A model generated the notes under the pieces. It was not told where the DNA came from, did no database searches, and worked only from the letters and a program-made list of their open reading frames with translations. A DNA stretch of 64,000 bases from Hyphomicrobiales bacterium (GTDB lineage: Bacteria; Pseudomonadota; Alphaproteobacteria; Rhizobiales; Devosiaceae): NCBI GenBank assembly GCA_900470445.1, contig UCAU01000045.1:1-64000 (forward strand), read 5' to 3'. Made by a program: the position numbers and the translations under genes. Shown here in pieces: positions 1-9,839 of the stretch. Every line of letters begins with the position of its first letter. Position 1 is the first letter of the stretch.

Positions 1-19
1 TTTCCCACTCCGGAAGGCA

Positions 20-420
20 TCAGTCAGCAGTCGACCCCATCCCGGCCGAGCCGTCGGGCAGGAAGGCGAACTTATAGGCAATCCCGGCTTCGTCCGTAGC
101 GTCCAGATATACTGCGCGGGCCGGCCAAGGACCGATGAGCGGGCGTTGGCCGGTGGCTTTCATATCGACAATGTTGTCGCTGCCGGCATTCTTGCCTTCG
201 GTGAGCTGATCGATCAAAGGCGAGGTTTTCGTCCTGTTTGCTGGCCTAGATCCGACATTGGGATCTTCAGTTCAGATCGAGAGGTCCATACGGCTGTCGG
301 TGGACGACCTGCATGGCTTCGTCGGCACAGATGCCGATAGGGTCCTCGACTCCCGCAACAGATGGTTTTCCCGTCATGACAGCCGAATTGGCGTCGATAG
401 CTGATCCGGCCCTGTCCCAC
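20..420 (-). other. possible remnant of a decayed gene
   Basis: Two short minus-strand stretches read like protein but lie in different frames and are separated by stops. One is 65 residues (20-217) with a run GPWPARAVYLDATDEAG. The other, around 300-400, reads GKPSVAGVEDPIGICADEA. I recognise no family. The left edge of the window is close, so a real gene may be cut here. Treat this as a hint only. Confidence 0.15.
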
Positions 421-528
421 TCTGGTCCCGTAGATCATCATGTAGCTTGCGGTAGCCTTCTAGGACCAGCCAGAAGTAAGGGCCTAGTCGGCCTGCGAGC
501 TCTGCGCCCGAAAGGCGGCACAGCAAGG

Positions 529-1206
529 TTATCGGACGATGATCGCATCGCCGGGTCGCACTTTCTCATAAAGTTCGATGATATCCTCATTGAGCATTCT
601 GATGCAGCCAGACGAAGCCTCAGTACCGATTGTCCACGGCTCGGAGGTGCCGTGGATGCGATAGAGCGTGTCGCGGCCGCCAGAGAAGAGGTAGAGCGCC
701 CTGGCGCCGAGGGGATTGGCGGGGCCCGGCTCAATCCGCCGGGGGAGCCCGGGGGTCTGGCTGTGCATATCATCAGTTGGATACCACGCGGGCCATTTCG
801 CTTTCCGACCGACGATCGCCTCACCCTTCCAGCCGTGACCGGAAGCACCGACCGCCACGCCATACCGCATGACCATATCTGCAGTCTCGACGCGATAGAG
901 CTGAAAGCTGCCGGTGTCGACTATGATGGTGCCTGGCGCCTCGCCCGTAAGCAATCTAATACGCCTTGGCTGGAGGTGGTCCGCAAACCTTGCGCGATTG
1001 ACGAGACGGACTGGAAACTGCTCATCCGCATAGGGCTCTGGCGCAATGACCTGTGCATTGCGGACTGTCGGCGAACAGCCACTGAGCAGCGAAGCACCGC
1101 CAATCAGAAACGTCCGCCTGCTAAGGAGATGGCCACCAATAAGTTCGGCTCCCCGTCGGGGGAGCCGATGCGTAATCTGCGTTTTGACGGTGGTCAAGTT
1201 CACCAC
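529..1206 (-). CDS. L,D-transpeptidase (YkuD family), Tat/lipoprotein export
   Basis: This is a 225-residue YkuD-domain protein, predicted to form 3-3 cross-links in peptidoglycan or attach proteins to it. The catalytic region has HGTSEPWTIG followed by SSGCIRML, giving the family's His and Cys. The N-terminus carries SRRTFLIGG, a twin-arginine motif, then LLSGC, a lipobox, so the protein is probably folded before export and lipid-anchored. The only in-frame starts are GTG/TTG codons at 1206-1195, so the start is uncertain. They overlap the stop of the autotransporter gene by a few bases. The n-region of about 30 residues fits a Tat signal. The fold and role are family knowledge; export is inferred. 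Confidence 0.85.
   Translation of the reverse strand: MVNLTTVKTQITHRLPRRGAELIGGHLLSRRTFLIGGASLLSGCSPTVRNAQVIAPEPYADEQFPVRLVNRARFADHLQPRRIRLLTGEAPGTIIVDTGSFQLYRVETADMVMRYGVAVGASGHGWKGEAIVGRKAKWPAWYPTDDMHSQTPGLPRRIEPGPANPLGARALYLFSGGRDTLYRIHGTSEPWTIGTEASSGCIRMLNEDIIELYEKVRPGDAIIVR
1146..1167 (-). terminator. 9-bp hairpin after the autotransporter gene
   Basis: CGGCTCCCC (1146-1154) and GGGGAGCCG (1159-1167) form a perfect 9-bp stem with a 4-base loop. It lies about 33 bases past the autotransporter stop on the minus strand. The tail has only a short weak T run. It also lies inside the 5' coding part of the L,D-transpeptidase, so it may attenuate rather than stop transcription. Confidence 0.45.
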
Positions 1207-4202
1207 TGAACCCGCAGGCCAACCTTGCCGCCCAAAACATAGCTGTCACCGAAGCCTTCAAGGCTGGTGCTGGCATTTACTTCGCCATAGAGCGAATACT
1301 TATCATCAGCCCACTTATAAGTGCCGCCTAGACCAATCTCACCCCACAGCGGAGCGTTCTGCGACGAGAACGTCGTGCCCGAGACATTCACGCGCGTACC
1401 GTCAAGGAACTCATAGTGCAGGTTGCCAATTCCATAGACCGAGGCGCGCTGCACTTCACCCTGCTCGTCTTTCCAACTGCTCTGATGTTCAACGGCAAGA
1501 CCGATGCGCGCACGCAGGCTGTCGGCATAGTCGAGCGATACATTGGCGCCTGCCGGATCGGTGAAGCTATTGAAGCGGGTATTCGAGTAAATCAGCTGCG
1601 CCTGCGGCGTGATCGTCCAGCTCTCATCAATATCGATGCGCTGGCCCCCTTCGAGCGACAAGGCATAGCCGAAGCCGTCATTGCCGCTCACCAGGTTGCC
1701 GACCAGATTCGAGTTCAGATCGCTGCTGAACCAGGTCGCCTGACCCTGTGCATCAAGATAGAAGCCGTTGGTGCCATACCAGGTCGCCGTTGCGCCCACG
1801 CCATAAGCCTGGGTGCCGACACTACCATCGCCATAGAATGAGCTGATATCGGCCGAACCCAAACCGTAACGCGCGTTCAGCCCGGCAACCAGCTTGCCAT
1901 GTTCATTGTCGAAGATGAGACCGTCAACGCCAGCCCTCAGGCCCCAGGCGGTGAGCCCGTAGTCGGTGCCACTAGTGGTTGCCTGTGGCCTAAACATGCC
2001 ATGGGTGGCTTCCACCACGCCCCAGACCCCGTTGTCGTCGATGGTCACGCCGGACAAGCCGTCGGCATAAAAGCGGTTCTGATCTGGAGTGACGGTGCAC
2101 TGGAAGTTCTGGCTGGCGTCCTTGCAGAACACCGTCTCAACAGGTTCCTGCGCCTCGTTCCAGTAGTGATTGCCGACACGCTGCTGAAGGGTCGGCAGAC
2201 TGTTCATGCCGAGCAGAACCTGCGGATATGCTTCGTATACCGGCACGCCGGGCTGATAGAGCGGACCCTCGGGCTGGACCGCCGGGCTCAGCAGTTTGGA
2301 ACGCAGATACCAGTTGCCGTCCTGCGGATCGTCAACGCCATTGTGCCACAGGGTGTAGCCATAGGCGCCTGCGATCACCGCTTGCTGCCCCTCGATCACA
2401 TAATCTCCCAGCAAGGCGAACTGGCCCTCAGATATACCAGCAACATCGATGATTTTAATACCGTTGTGGGTCTGCGCCCCTGTCCCGCCAATATTGGTGA
2501 CCCTGACCAAAGAGCTGCCCGAGGTGTCACCCTGCACCCGGAGAAGGTCGGTCACGGAGGCGTCGTCGCCGAGCGATGTATTGAAGAGGATCGTTCCCCC
2601 ATTACCCGCATATTCGTTGCGCACAGTCAGAACGGTTCCGGGCGCGCCACCGAGATTGACGACGCCGGAATTGTTCAATGAGAATACCGTCTGGTCATAG
2701 CCCTGAAGGTCAAGAAGGGTGCCGGCGTCGACAATATGAGCGGAGTTTGCACTGAACGTCTCGGTGACGCCCGCGGCGAGCGTACCGGCCGCAACATGGG
2801 TGATGCCTGAGTAGACATTCGCACCGGTCACAGTGAGCTTGCCAGCACCCTGTTTCGTCAAAGCACCATCGCCCGACATCCCACTTTCGGCAACAACGTC
2901 GAGCCCGTTGGAATCGAGGTACATGCCCTCGTTTCTAAGAACAAAGTCACCTGCCTGGAAACCGTGGATCAAAGACTTGTTGTTGGCGGTCGCCCGCAGC
3001 GTGCCGTTGTCGAATGTCGCGACGCCATGACCCAAACCCGGTGCAAGTTCGCCGGTTTCCAGGGTGCCGGTACTGTCGACGACAAGAGCGCCCGTGATCA
3101 AAGGATCTTGAGTTGCGCTTCCTGTGACGCCCAGGACCACAGAGCGCGCGGAAACCAGCCCGCCATCGCTGATGGTCAAGGTTCCGTCACCAAGGCCAGG
3201 GTCAGCATACCAGGGGGACCGTTCGCCAATGCGGAGTACACCGGTGGTGGTGAACGTTGTATCGCTTCCTGTTACGAGAAGATCTGCCTGCCCGTTGCGC
3301 CCGATGCTGGCCGTCGTTGCATTGACAACGGCGCCGCTCGAAAATGTAACATCGACAGTATTGGTCGCTCCGCCAACCACGAATGAATTGGCTGTCCAAA
3401 CGGTTCCTATTCCGTCGACGAGAACTGTCACATTGGCAGAGTTTGTAAATCCTGGCCCTTCACCAAGCGCAGCCTCGCGCGTTGTCACCACCTGGGCACC
3501 GTCGGAAATCGTGACTTTGCTATCGTCAAGCCGCCCAACCGTAAAGAAGCTGGAACGAAGGCTCGTACCCTCACCGGTGATCGTTAGCACACCCGATCTG
3601 TGATCGAGCTGGCCATTGGGCTGTGTGTTGCCAGCAAAGTCGTTGATCGTAACTTGCGCCCCGCTGGAAAGCGTCAAGCCTCCGGCGAGCCCCCCGCTGA
3701 CGCCAATCGTTGTGTATCTGCCAGAATCCCAGACTGTGTCGTCGCCACTCAGTGTCAGAGTGAAATCCCCGGTGGTGTCGATCTCCACGCCCTGTGGGGC
3801 GATCGCGGGGGTGAAGACAGTCGGAGTGGCGACAAGCACATCGTTCAGCAAATGAATGTATGTGAGATCCGGGTCTGTGCTGGCATCGGTCAGCGCCTGC
3901 TCCAGCTCAGCACCGGTGCTGACATAGAAATCCACGGCATGGGCCAGTGGAGCAAAACTGATGCTAGCCACGCCTGTCAGCAACGCGGCCTGCCTCCGTC
4001 GGCTTGTGAATCTTCCGACTGGGCTATTTTGAGAAGCAAACACTCCCGAAGGCGCCGCTTCACAATCGGCCGCACGAGCGCGCACGTCTTTTTTTTCTTT
4101 GCCCCGAGCGAGCCCGCGTTTCCAGAAATGTTTGGGGTGAGCTTTGTTGGAGAGCAGGGCGTTGGGCGCACCGGGTACGGTCGGGGAATTGTTGTCAGCC
4201 AT
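1200..4202 (-). CDS. type V autotransporter, 1000 residues
   Basis: This is a surface-exposed or secreted passenger protein with its own C-terminal outer-membrane barrel. The N-terminus is unusually long: a charged stretch of about 70 residues, then RRRQAALLTGVASI and a signal-peptidase site after LAHA. The passenger (about 90-640) is Gly/Thr/Asn rich and holds a classical autotransporter-associated repeat (LTKQGAGKLTVTGANVYSG). A proline-rich linker YQPGVPVYEAYPQ leads to a barrel of about 280 residues that ends in an aromatic residue (RVQW). The linker and barrel closely match those of the 24.2-kb autotransporter, so the two are paralogues. No protease triad is recognisable, so an adhesin role is inferred. 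Confidence 0.9.
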   Translation of the reverse strand: MADNNSPTVPGAPNALLSNKAHPKHFWKRGLARGKEKKDVRARAADCEAAPSGVFASQNSPVGRFTSRRRQAALLTGVASISFAPLAHAVDFYVSTGAELEQALTDASTDPDLTYIHLLNDVLVATPTVFTPAIAPQGVEIDTTGDFTLTLSGDDTVWDSGRYTTIGVSGGLAGGLTLSSGAQVTINDFAGNTQPNGQLDHRSGVLTITGEGTSLRSSFFTVGRLDDSKVTISDGAQVVTTREAALGEGPGFTNSANVTVLVDGIGTVWTANSFVVGGATNTVDVTFSSGAVVNATTASIGRNGQADLLVTGSDTTFTTTGVLRIGERSPWYADPGLGDGTLTISDGGLVSARSVVLGVTGSATQDPLITGALVVDSTGTLETGELAPGLGHGVATFDNGTLRATANNKSLIHGFQAGDFVLRNEGMYLDSNGLDVVAESGMSGDGALTKQGAGKLTVTGANVYSGITHVAAGTLAAGVTETFSANSAHIVDAGTLLDLQGYDQTVFSLNNSGVVNLGGAPGTVLTVRNEYAGNGGTILFNTSLGDDASVTDLLRVQGDTSGSSLVRVTNIGGTGAQTHNGIKIIDVAGISEGQFALLGDYVIEGQQAVIAGAYGYTLWHNGVDDPQDGNWYLRSKLLSPAVQPEGPLYQPGVPVYEAYPQVLLGMNSLPTLQQRVGNHYWNEAQEPVETVFCKDASQNFQCTVTPDQNRFYADGLSGVTIDDNGVWGVVEATHGMFRPQATTSGTDYGLTAWGLRAGVDGLIFDNEHGKLVAGLNARYGLGSADISSFYGDGSVGTQAYGVGATATWYGTNGFYLDAQGQATWFSSDLNSNLVGNLVSGNDGFGYALSLEGGQRIDIDESWTITPQAQLIYSNTRFNSFTDPAGANVSLDYADSLRARIGLAVEHQSSWKDEQGEVQRASVYGIGNLHYEFLDGTRVNVSGTTFSSQNAPLWGEIGLGGTYKWADDKYSLYGEVNASTSLEGFGDSYVLGGKVGLRVQW

Positions 4203-5206
4203 TTGGTGCTTTCATTCTTAAAGAGTAATACGACGCAATCGGGCGCACGTGGCCAGGTCGCAGGCAATAAAACCTTGCAACGCAAAATGTTCGGCGGTGC
4301 GCCAAGCCATTTGGCCAGGCCGCGGACCGCGCGAGCGAGGTTGAAAGGACCAGGGCATGCGGTTAGGGCGTCGGCCAGCATGACGGCGCAATGCTGTTCC
4401 CGGTCGGCCTCACTCGATCTGAGATTGTTTTCTGGGCCAGACCCAACGTGACACGAGATTGGAGGTTTACGAGCTGCGTCAGTCGCGCAGACAGCGGTGG
4501 GGCCCCCCGCGCGATTGGGATGTCGGCCAAGTAAAAATAAGACGCAAATAAACATCCGCTTGACGCGGACTGCGTGCCGGCGTGCAATTCTCCTGTCCCC
4601 CCGCCCAATAAGAGCTTTCCCACAGACCGAACTCGAGAAGAACCCGGCTGGACTCAGTGCGGGTTGACCCGCAAGAAAAGATTCGGCCGCATAGTCATAG
4701 TTCTCTAAGTATTTTTTTCTGTCAACGGCGAAGCACGCTCGATGATGGCCAGTGGCTTTGACCTAAATCACGAAGATACAAGCGCCTTCGAAGTGAGTGT
4801 CCCAACCTCCATCTCGGGATTGAGCATAGCTAGCTAAAGGCTGCTCCATGTCCCTTCAACAATAGCGTATCGCGGCGTAACAGGTCAGGTCGGCGCGCCA
4901 TTGTGGTCCTTCGTGCCGCCTGGGTGCCTAACCAGAAGCCGTCGGTTAGCCAATGCGGCCTAGGTCGGACGTGCATGCGTCCGAATTGGCAAAAAGTTCT
5001 GATCGGAGAAGTGCTTGTAATCTGCGCCTCTCCGTTCCTCCGCTGGAAAGCGTTCTCCATTGGCGCGTGGAACGTTACCGAAAGGTCTTGCCTTCCGTTT
5101 CATCGAAGCCAGTATGTAAGCGTCTGGGGCGTGTGCTGCGTGCGCCTTGGGGATTCCCAAAACCGACGGAGGCTGCCGAAACCTCTTTGCCCAGGAATGC
5201 ACACTT
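4203..5206. other. gene-free stretch upstream of the autotransporter
   Basis: I see no supportable gene in this 1 kb. It must hold the promoter and leader of the autotransporter, which is read leftward from 4202. Open frames here are short and look like noise. I found no clear copy of the 48-bp sequence that precedes the other two autotransporter copies. Confidence 0.5.
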
Positions 5207-6407
5207 ATGGATAACCGAACGTCAGCAGGCGAACGGCCGGTCTTCTTCTAAGAGCATTTCTCGACAACGCCGCATCAGGCGGGATCGTTTTGATGGCGGC
5301 TGCGGCCTTAGCCCTCATTGTCGCCAACTCGCCACTTGCCACCGCCTATTTCGACGGATTGCACACCTATATCGGCGGGCTATCGTTCCATCATTGGATC
5401 AATGATGGCCTTATGGCGGTCTTCTTCCTGATGGTTGGCTTGGAGATCAACCGCGAGGTTCTGGACGGCCAGTTGTCTATGTGGCCCCGCCGCGTGCTAC
5501 CGGGTTTCGCTGCGCTAGGCGGCATGCTCGTTCCTGCGCTCGTGTTTCTTGCCCTTAATCTTGGGGATGGCGGGCATCCACGTGGCTGGGCAATTCCTGC
5601 GGCGACCGATATCGCCTTCGCGCTGGGTGTTCTCTCACTGCTTGGGCCGCGCGTACCGCTGACTCTTCGTGTGTTCCTTACCGGGCTTGCGATCATTGAT
5701 GACCTCGGTGCGGTTATCATCATTGCCTTGTTCTATACCAGCTCACTGAACATAGTGGCATTGGGAGGTGCTGCTCTCATTCTGGGCACCCTGATCGCCC
5801 TGAACCGCTTCCCCGTTCTGTCGCTCTGGCCCTATCTCGCGCTAGGCGCTGTCTTGTGGTTCCTCGTCCTCCAGTCGGGCGTGCATGCTACATTGGCCGG
5901 TGTTGCGCTGGCGCTATGCATTCCCTTGAAGGTTAGCCCTGCTACGCCCGACGTGGCGCACTCACCGCTTCATGTGCTTGAGCATGCCATTGCGCGTTGG
6001 GTAACGTTCCTCGTCGTTCCAATCTTTGGTTTTGCCAATGCCGGTGTGTCGTTTTTTTGTCTGTCCCCAGCGGCCTTGATCGATCCCGTGCCGCTCGGGG
6101 TTGCGCTGGGATTGTTTGTCGGCAAGCAGGTTGGTGTATTTGCCTTTGCGACAGCAGCGATCCGGCTGGGCTGGGCGGAACTGCCATGTATGCAAGCTGG
6201 CGGCAGCTCTATGGCGTGGCGCTGCTCTGCGGCATCGGCTTCACGATGAGCTTGTTCATAGGCCTGTTGGCATTCCCCGATGCTCCGCTTTTGCAGGACG
6301 AGGTCAAGCTGGGGGTGCTGCTCGGCCCGCTGCTATCGGCAGGTGCTGGAGCGATGCTGCTGCGTTCATCAGCAGCAAGGATACCCTCTGAGCGAGCGGC
6401 GGCCTGA
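5207..6407 (+). pseudogene. nhaA: Na+/H+ antiporter NhaA, frameshifted at both ends
   Basis: The 5290-6249 frame is plainly NhaA, an inner-membrane 2 Na+ or 1 Na+ : 2 H+ antiporter for pH and salt homeostasis. [20 protein letters not shown] and [10 protein letters not shown] are present, as is the Asp pair in [11 protein letters not shown]. Two breaks are visible. The likely start ATG at 5207 is in another frame from [16 protein letters not shown], with a shift needed near 5250. The 3' end ([20 protein letters not shown], to 6407) is in a third frame, with a shift near 6180. Full length would be about 400 residues. Either the gene is decayed or the sequence has two indel errors. Confidence 0.85.
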
Positions 6408-6610
6408 GGCGCGCGAACATGTCGTCCAATGGATATTTCTCAGTCCAACGAGCGCGACCAGATGGTAGTTTCGCGAAGCCGGTTGCATCTTTACACCCGC
6501 AGCGAGCGCGATAGCGGCGGCCGAGGGGTGGTAGGAGAGCCCTTGACGACCCATGGCCGAGGCCGCCAACTGCGTGCCAAAGTTGGTACCTTTCCGACGA
6601 CTTCTCCCCT

Positions 6611-6814
6611 GTGAGTGTCGTGTTCTATAGGCAGTCGGCACAAACGGTAGACGATATCCGTGGGAACAGTTTCCTACGGGACCTATTCAACCGGCCCCTT
6701 GGCATTTTTCGGGGTGACGACAAAAACGACGACTTTGGTGTCCTGCTGATCATTGCAATTTGCTGTTTGCCGGTGGCGATTGCGGCTGGGTTGGTCGCAG
6801 CATTCGGGAGATAA
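6611..6814 (+). CDS. small predicted membrane protein
   Basis: This 67-residue ORF starts with GTG. A charged N-terminal half (DIRGNSFLRDLFNR, then RGDDKNDD) is followed by one clear membrane segment, LLIIAICCLPVAIAAGLVAA, near the C-terminus. I recognise no family. It sits between two broken genes, so it may be the only intact survivor or itself a fragment. Confidence 0.35.
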   Translation: MSVVFYRQSAQTVDDIRGNSFLRDLFNRPLGIFRGDDKNDDFGVLLIIAICCLPVAIAAGLVAAFGR

Positions 6815-6890
6815 GTGCTTCGCTGCCACAGCCGAACGTCTCCTGCAAGCGTGAGACTGCGCGCTCAGGGATGGGTTTCAGCGGGACCCA

Positions 6891-7435
6891 ATGCCAGCCA
6901 AGGCCGCGCTGGGTTTCTCGAGCTTTGAGTATTTCTGGCTCACCGTGCTCGGCCTTTCCTGCGCTGCCCTAATCTCCTTGGGCGGCCTGCTGAAGGGTGC
7001 GCTGGCGTTGTTATTGGGCCTTTTCATCGCACAGGTGAGCATGGACCCCCTGACCGCGACTCCGCGCTCTACGGAATGTTCGCCGTGTCCGAGATCTTGC
7101 GCGCAGGACGCTGCGCGATGGCGGAAGTGCCGCAGATGAATCTCAAAAACCCCTTCAAGGGCACACTGGCGGCGCTATGGAAGTATCGCAAGAACCAGAT
7201 GCGCGGTTCGGTCATAGGCTCGCTGCTGGGCGCCCTGCCTGACGTCGGCGGCGATCTTGCCGCCTGGATCACCTATTCGCTGGCCAACCGCACGTCCAAG
7301 GAACCGGAAAAGTTCGGCAAGGGCCATCCTGAAGGTCTCGTTTGAGGCTGGCGCCACCAATAACGCGGCGCTCAGTGCTTCCCGGATTCCGGCCATGGTG
7401 TTCGGTATTCCTGGCGACGCGGTGGCAGTGTCAGC
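6891..7435 (+). pseudogene. TctA-type tricarboxylate transporter permease fragment
   Basis: This is a remnant of the large membrane subunit of tripartite tricarboxylate transporters. Three pieces in different frames follow the family order: LSCAALISLGGLLKGALALL and SMDPLTATPR (about 6960-7060); GSVIGSLLGALPDVGGDLAA with RTSKEPEKFGKGHPEG (7195-7340); then ASRIPAMVFGIPGDAVAV (7380-7435). The N-terminal and C-terminal parts of the roughly 500-residue protein are missing, and tctB and tctC are absent. The gene cannot make a working transporter. Confidence 0.75.
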
Positions 7436-7585
7436 AAGTGCCCGGAACTGTCATTTCCTGCGATTGTGAATAATGACAAGGATAACTATCTTCGTAGAGA
7501 TACGAAAAATTTTGCGTTCTATGTGCACTCGAATAGAGGCACGCGCGCATAGAAAGTGAAAGCGCTTCGGTTCGCAGAGGGCAAA

Positions 7586-7783
7586 ATGCACAACATATCG
7601 GAATGCTGTTTTGCGAGCTGTTCTATTTTAGCATTCACAACGATCTACATTAGCGTTGGCCCGGCTCTGGCGCAGGCGCCAACCGACGAGCAGCTCTGTC
7701 GGATGATAGCTGCTCCTAGCGTACCTGGCGTTGGATCGCCCGGAGCCGACGGTGCTGTGGAACCCTCCGGGTTCAGAAGCTAA
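7586..7783 (+). CDS. short ORF with signal-peptide-like start
   Basis: From the ATG at 7586 the ORF gives about 65 residues. A hydrophobic stretch (CSILAFTTIYISVGPALAQA) looks like a signal peptide with an AQA cleavage site. The mature part would be only about 35 residues (TDEQLCRMIAAPSV...). I do not recognise it. It may be the 5' end of a truncated secreted protein. Confidence 0.25.
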   Translation: MHNISECCFASCSILAFTTIYISVGPALAQAPTDEQLCRMIAAPSVPGVGSPGADGAVEPSGFRS

Positions 7784-7866
7784 TATTCACTACCTTAATT
7801 TTTAGTCAGGCCGCGTTGGTACGTGGCATGACTTGGTGTTGAATTCGTTTGAGGATATTAGAGACT

Positions 7867-8664
7867 ATGGCCGGCACGCGCCTTGATTGCATGATCCAGT
7901 CGGCGAATCCGCCTCAGCTTGTTGCTGCAGAAGGGACACGCGATTGGATGGATGCGACCTCCGATCATTTTGCCTACCGCTGCACGCCGCTCTCGATCGC
8001 CAATGCCAGCGGCTGGGAGCTGCTGAATCCCATAAGCGTGACGATCACCTGGAACGGTTATAACACAACCAACGATATCAGCTTCCACGTCAACGAATCG
8101 AATGTCACGCATCGTTTCATCAGCTCGACGTTCGGGCATGGCATTGTAACGTTTCATCCAGGGTATGTATTTCGCACCGATCCGGGTTGGATGTTGTGGG
8201 CTCGTGGCTCGCCGAACCGGATGAAGGACGGGATCGCGCCGCTGGACGGGTTGGTGGAAACCAATTGGCTGCCGTTCTCCTTCACCATGAACTGGCGGTT
8301 CACTCGACCGGGATCGGTGACTTTCGCCAAGGGCGAGCCATTTTGCTTCATCACCATGATGCCGAGCGTTGCTATCGAGCAGGTGCAGCCGGTTATCCGT
8401 CCGATGGAAGACGACCCCGAGTTTCACAAGGAACACAAGGTTTGGAGCAGCGAACGCCGCCGGTTTGCCGCCGGTTTGCAGATGAATGACGAACTTACCA
8501 AGGAACTAAAGTGGCAAAAGAATTATTTGAAAGGTGTTTCGCCGACAGGGAAAACCGTAGCCGATGAAAACCACCGGATAAAGCGGGCGCTGAAGGAGCC
8601 AATCCACATCGACCAGCTGCGGGCCGGAAATGTGGCCGTGGTTGACGAGACTGATCAAAGTTAG
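7867..8664 (+). CDS. DUF6065-like protein
   Basis: The ORF opens at a TTG (7849), but the ATG at 7867 is the better start and gives 265 residues. The middle is rich in Trp and aromatic motifs: TRDWMDATSDHFAYRC, then DPGWMLWARGSPNR, DGIAPLDGLVETNWLPF and FTMNWRFTRPG. This pattern matches my memory of the DUF6065 family, whose function is not known. The C-terminal 60 residues are charged and helical. There is no signal peptide, so it is probably cytoplasmic. A broken IS3 element follows on the opposite strand directly after the stop, so the 3' neighbour has been lost. Confidence 0.6.
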   Translation: MAGTRLDCMIQSANPPQLVAAEGTRDWMDATSDHFAYRCTPLSIANASGWELLNPISVTITWNGYNTTNDISFHVNESNVTHRFISSTFGHGIVTFHPGYVFRTDPGWMLWARGSPNRMKDGIAPLDGLVETNWLPFSFTMNWRFTRPGSVTFAKGEPFCFITMMPSVAIEQVQPVIRPMEDDPEFHKEHKVWSSERRRFAAGLQMNDELTKELKWQKNYLKGVSPTGKTVADENHRIKRALKEPIHIDQLRAGNVAVVDETDQS

Positions 8665-8985
8665 GCGGCCTTGTGTGGAAAACCACCCGTCGCAGGTCGC
8701 AGATTGAAGGTGTCGGGCGTGTTCGGCTGGGGTCAGCCAACCGAGTCGGGAGTGAGGTCGGTAGAGGTTATGGTTGGCCCGCCAAGACGCCACTGTCACC
8801 CTCACATGGGAGAGCGAGAGGACAGCGTCCTGTTGAGCAGCTCAGCCCGCAGCCGGCCGTTGAAGCTCTCGATAAACGCGTTCTGGATCGGCTTTCCCGG
8901 AGCGATGTAGTGCCAGTCGATCTGCTGCCGGTCGGCGAAGCCGAGGATGGTGTTCGATGTGAATTCGGTGCTGTAGCACATCGGG
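8665..8985 (-). mobile_element. IS3-family transposase (orfB) C-terminal remnant
   Basis: Read on the minus strand, this gives the end of an IS3-type integrase-core transposase: [39 protein letters not shown], then WRANHNLYRPHSRLGW and LTPAEHA. A frameshift near 8820 separates the [14 protein letters not shown] part from the WRANHN part. Everything upstream of the second catalytic Asp region is missing. It is inactive. Confidence 0.8.
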
Positions 8986-9069
8986 AACGGAAGCGGCGGA
9001 GATGGTCAGGGTTGCGCAGGCGCGCCGCTTTGCGAGGCAATGGCTGGCCAGCAGGTCTCTTAACTGGAG

Positions 9070-9165
9070 GCGTTCAACGCCTCGTTTTTGGAGACTGACC
9101 AACTATGACTGCCAAGTAGATTACGCCACTGGACCCCCGTGCTGGTAGCAATCGATATCGCCAAG
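9070..9165 (+). mobile_element. IS110-family transposase 5' remnant
   Basis: The frame TPVLVAIDIAKAR (about 9127-9165) is the characteristic start of IS110-family DEDD transposases, here followed at once by a stop. Just upstream is the palindrome GAGGCGTTCAACGCCTC (about 9066-9082), fitting the sequence in front of such a gene. Only the first dozen or so codons remain. Confidence 0.5.
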
Positions 9166-9239
9166 GCACGGTAAGCATCCGGCGAGCACCGCGGCGTGAA
9201 TGTCGCGCCGTTCAGTTGAAGCAGTTTCGGCTTTTTCGC

Positions 9240-9816
9240 ATGTGACCTTACCTTGGGCCCGGCGCCAGGCGAGTTTGGCAAATCGCTTGTTAATGCTGCT
9301 CAGTTCGATACCGTCCGGTTCGAATTGGCGACCATATCAGGTCATGATGTTGCCGTGCTCCGGGTCAGTTGGGGCGGTCATGACTCTGAGGAAGTCTTCG
9401 AAGCCCTGTGGGCCGCCAACATCTTCTGGCGGAGCGCGACGGGCACCCTCGACAAAGCGCGGATGGTCGATCATAGGGTCTGCCGCGCCAACGTCCTTGA
9501 TTATGATGCTATGGCGCCAGTCGTCGCCGAAATCATAGGTGTAGGTGAAGCGGGTCTCGCCGCGGGCGAGGATGGCACCGAGCCGGATATTGCGGGCGTC
9601 GCGCATATCGTCACCCCACTCCGGATCGGGGTAGCCATAGCGGCGGTCGCCGATCTCGAACTGGAAGAGATGATAGTCCTAAAATAGCATGGCGGCCTGG
9701 ATAACCTCGTGAATGGCCTTGAGACTGCTGGTCAGGGGCACCTCGACCCGCCGCCATATGGCGGGCTGCACATCATCGAGCTGAATATAGAGCCGGGCAA
9801 CGCGGTCGCTGGTCAT
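9240..9816 (-). pseudogene. plasmid pRiA4b ORF-3 family protein with two in-frame stops
   Basis: The start ATG at 9816 gives MTSDRVARLYIQLDDVQPAI and WRRVEVPLT, the N-terminus of the PF07929 family. After AAMLF an in-frame TAG (9679-9681) interrupts. The same frame continues with DYHLFQFEIGDRRYGYPDPE, YTYDFGDDWRHSI and RRAPPEDVGGPQGFEDF. A second in-frame stop, TGA at 9337-9339, falls where relatives have Trp in a WYGRQFEPDGIE-like tail. There is no frameshift, only these two stops. The family's function is not established. Confidence 0.8.
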
Positions 9817-9839
9817 GCGGACTTGCTGATCTGGTGCTG

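Noticed and set aside
4203-4700. Third copy of the 48-bp sequence upstream of the first autotransporter
   Set aside because: Only scattered short matches were seen near 4580-4620 on the minus strand, no better than chance.
5240-6190. Programmed frameshifting in nhaA
   Set aside because: No slippery heptamer or downstream structure was seen at either break. Two breaks in different directions fit decay or error better.
9337-9681. Stop-codon recoding in the pRiA4b ORF-3 gene
   Set aside because: TAG and TGA would both need recoding, and no other gene in the window uses in-frame stops. Decay is simpler.
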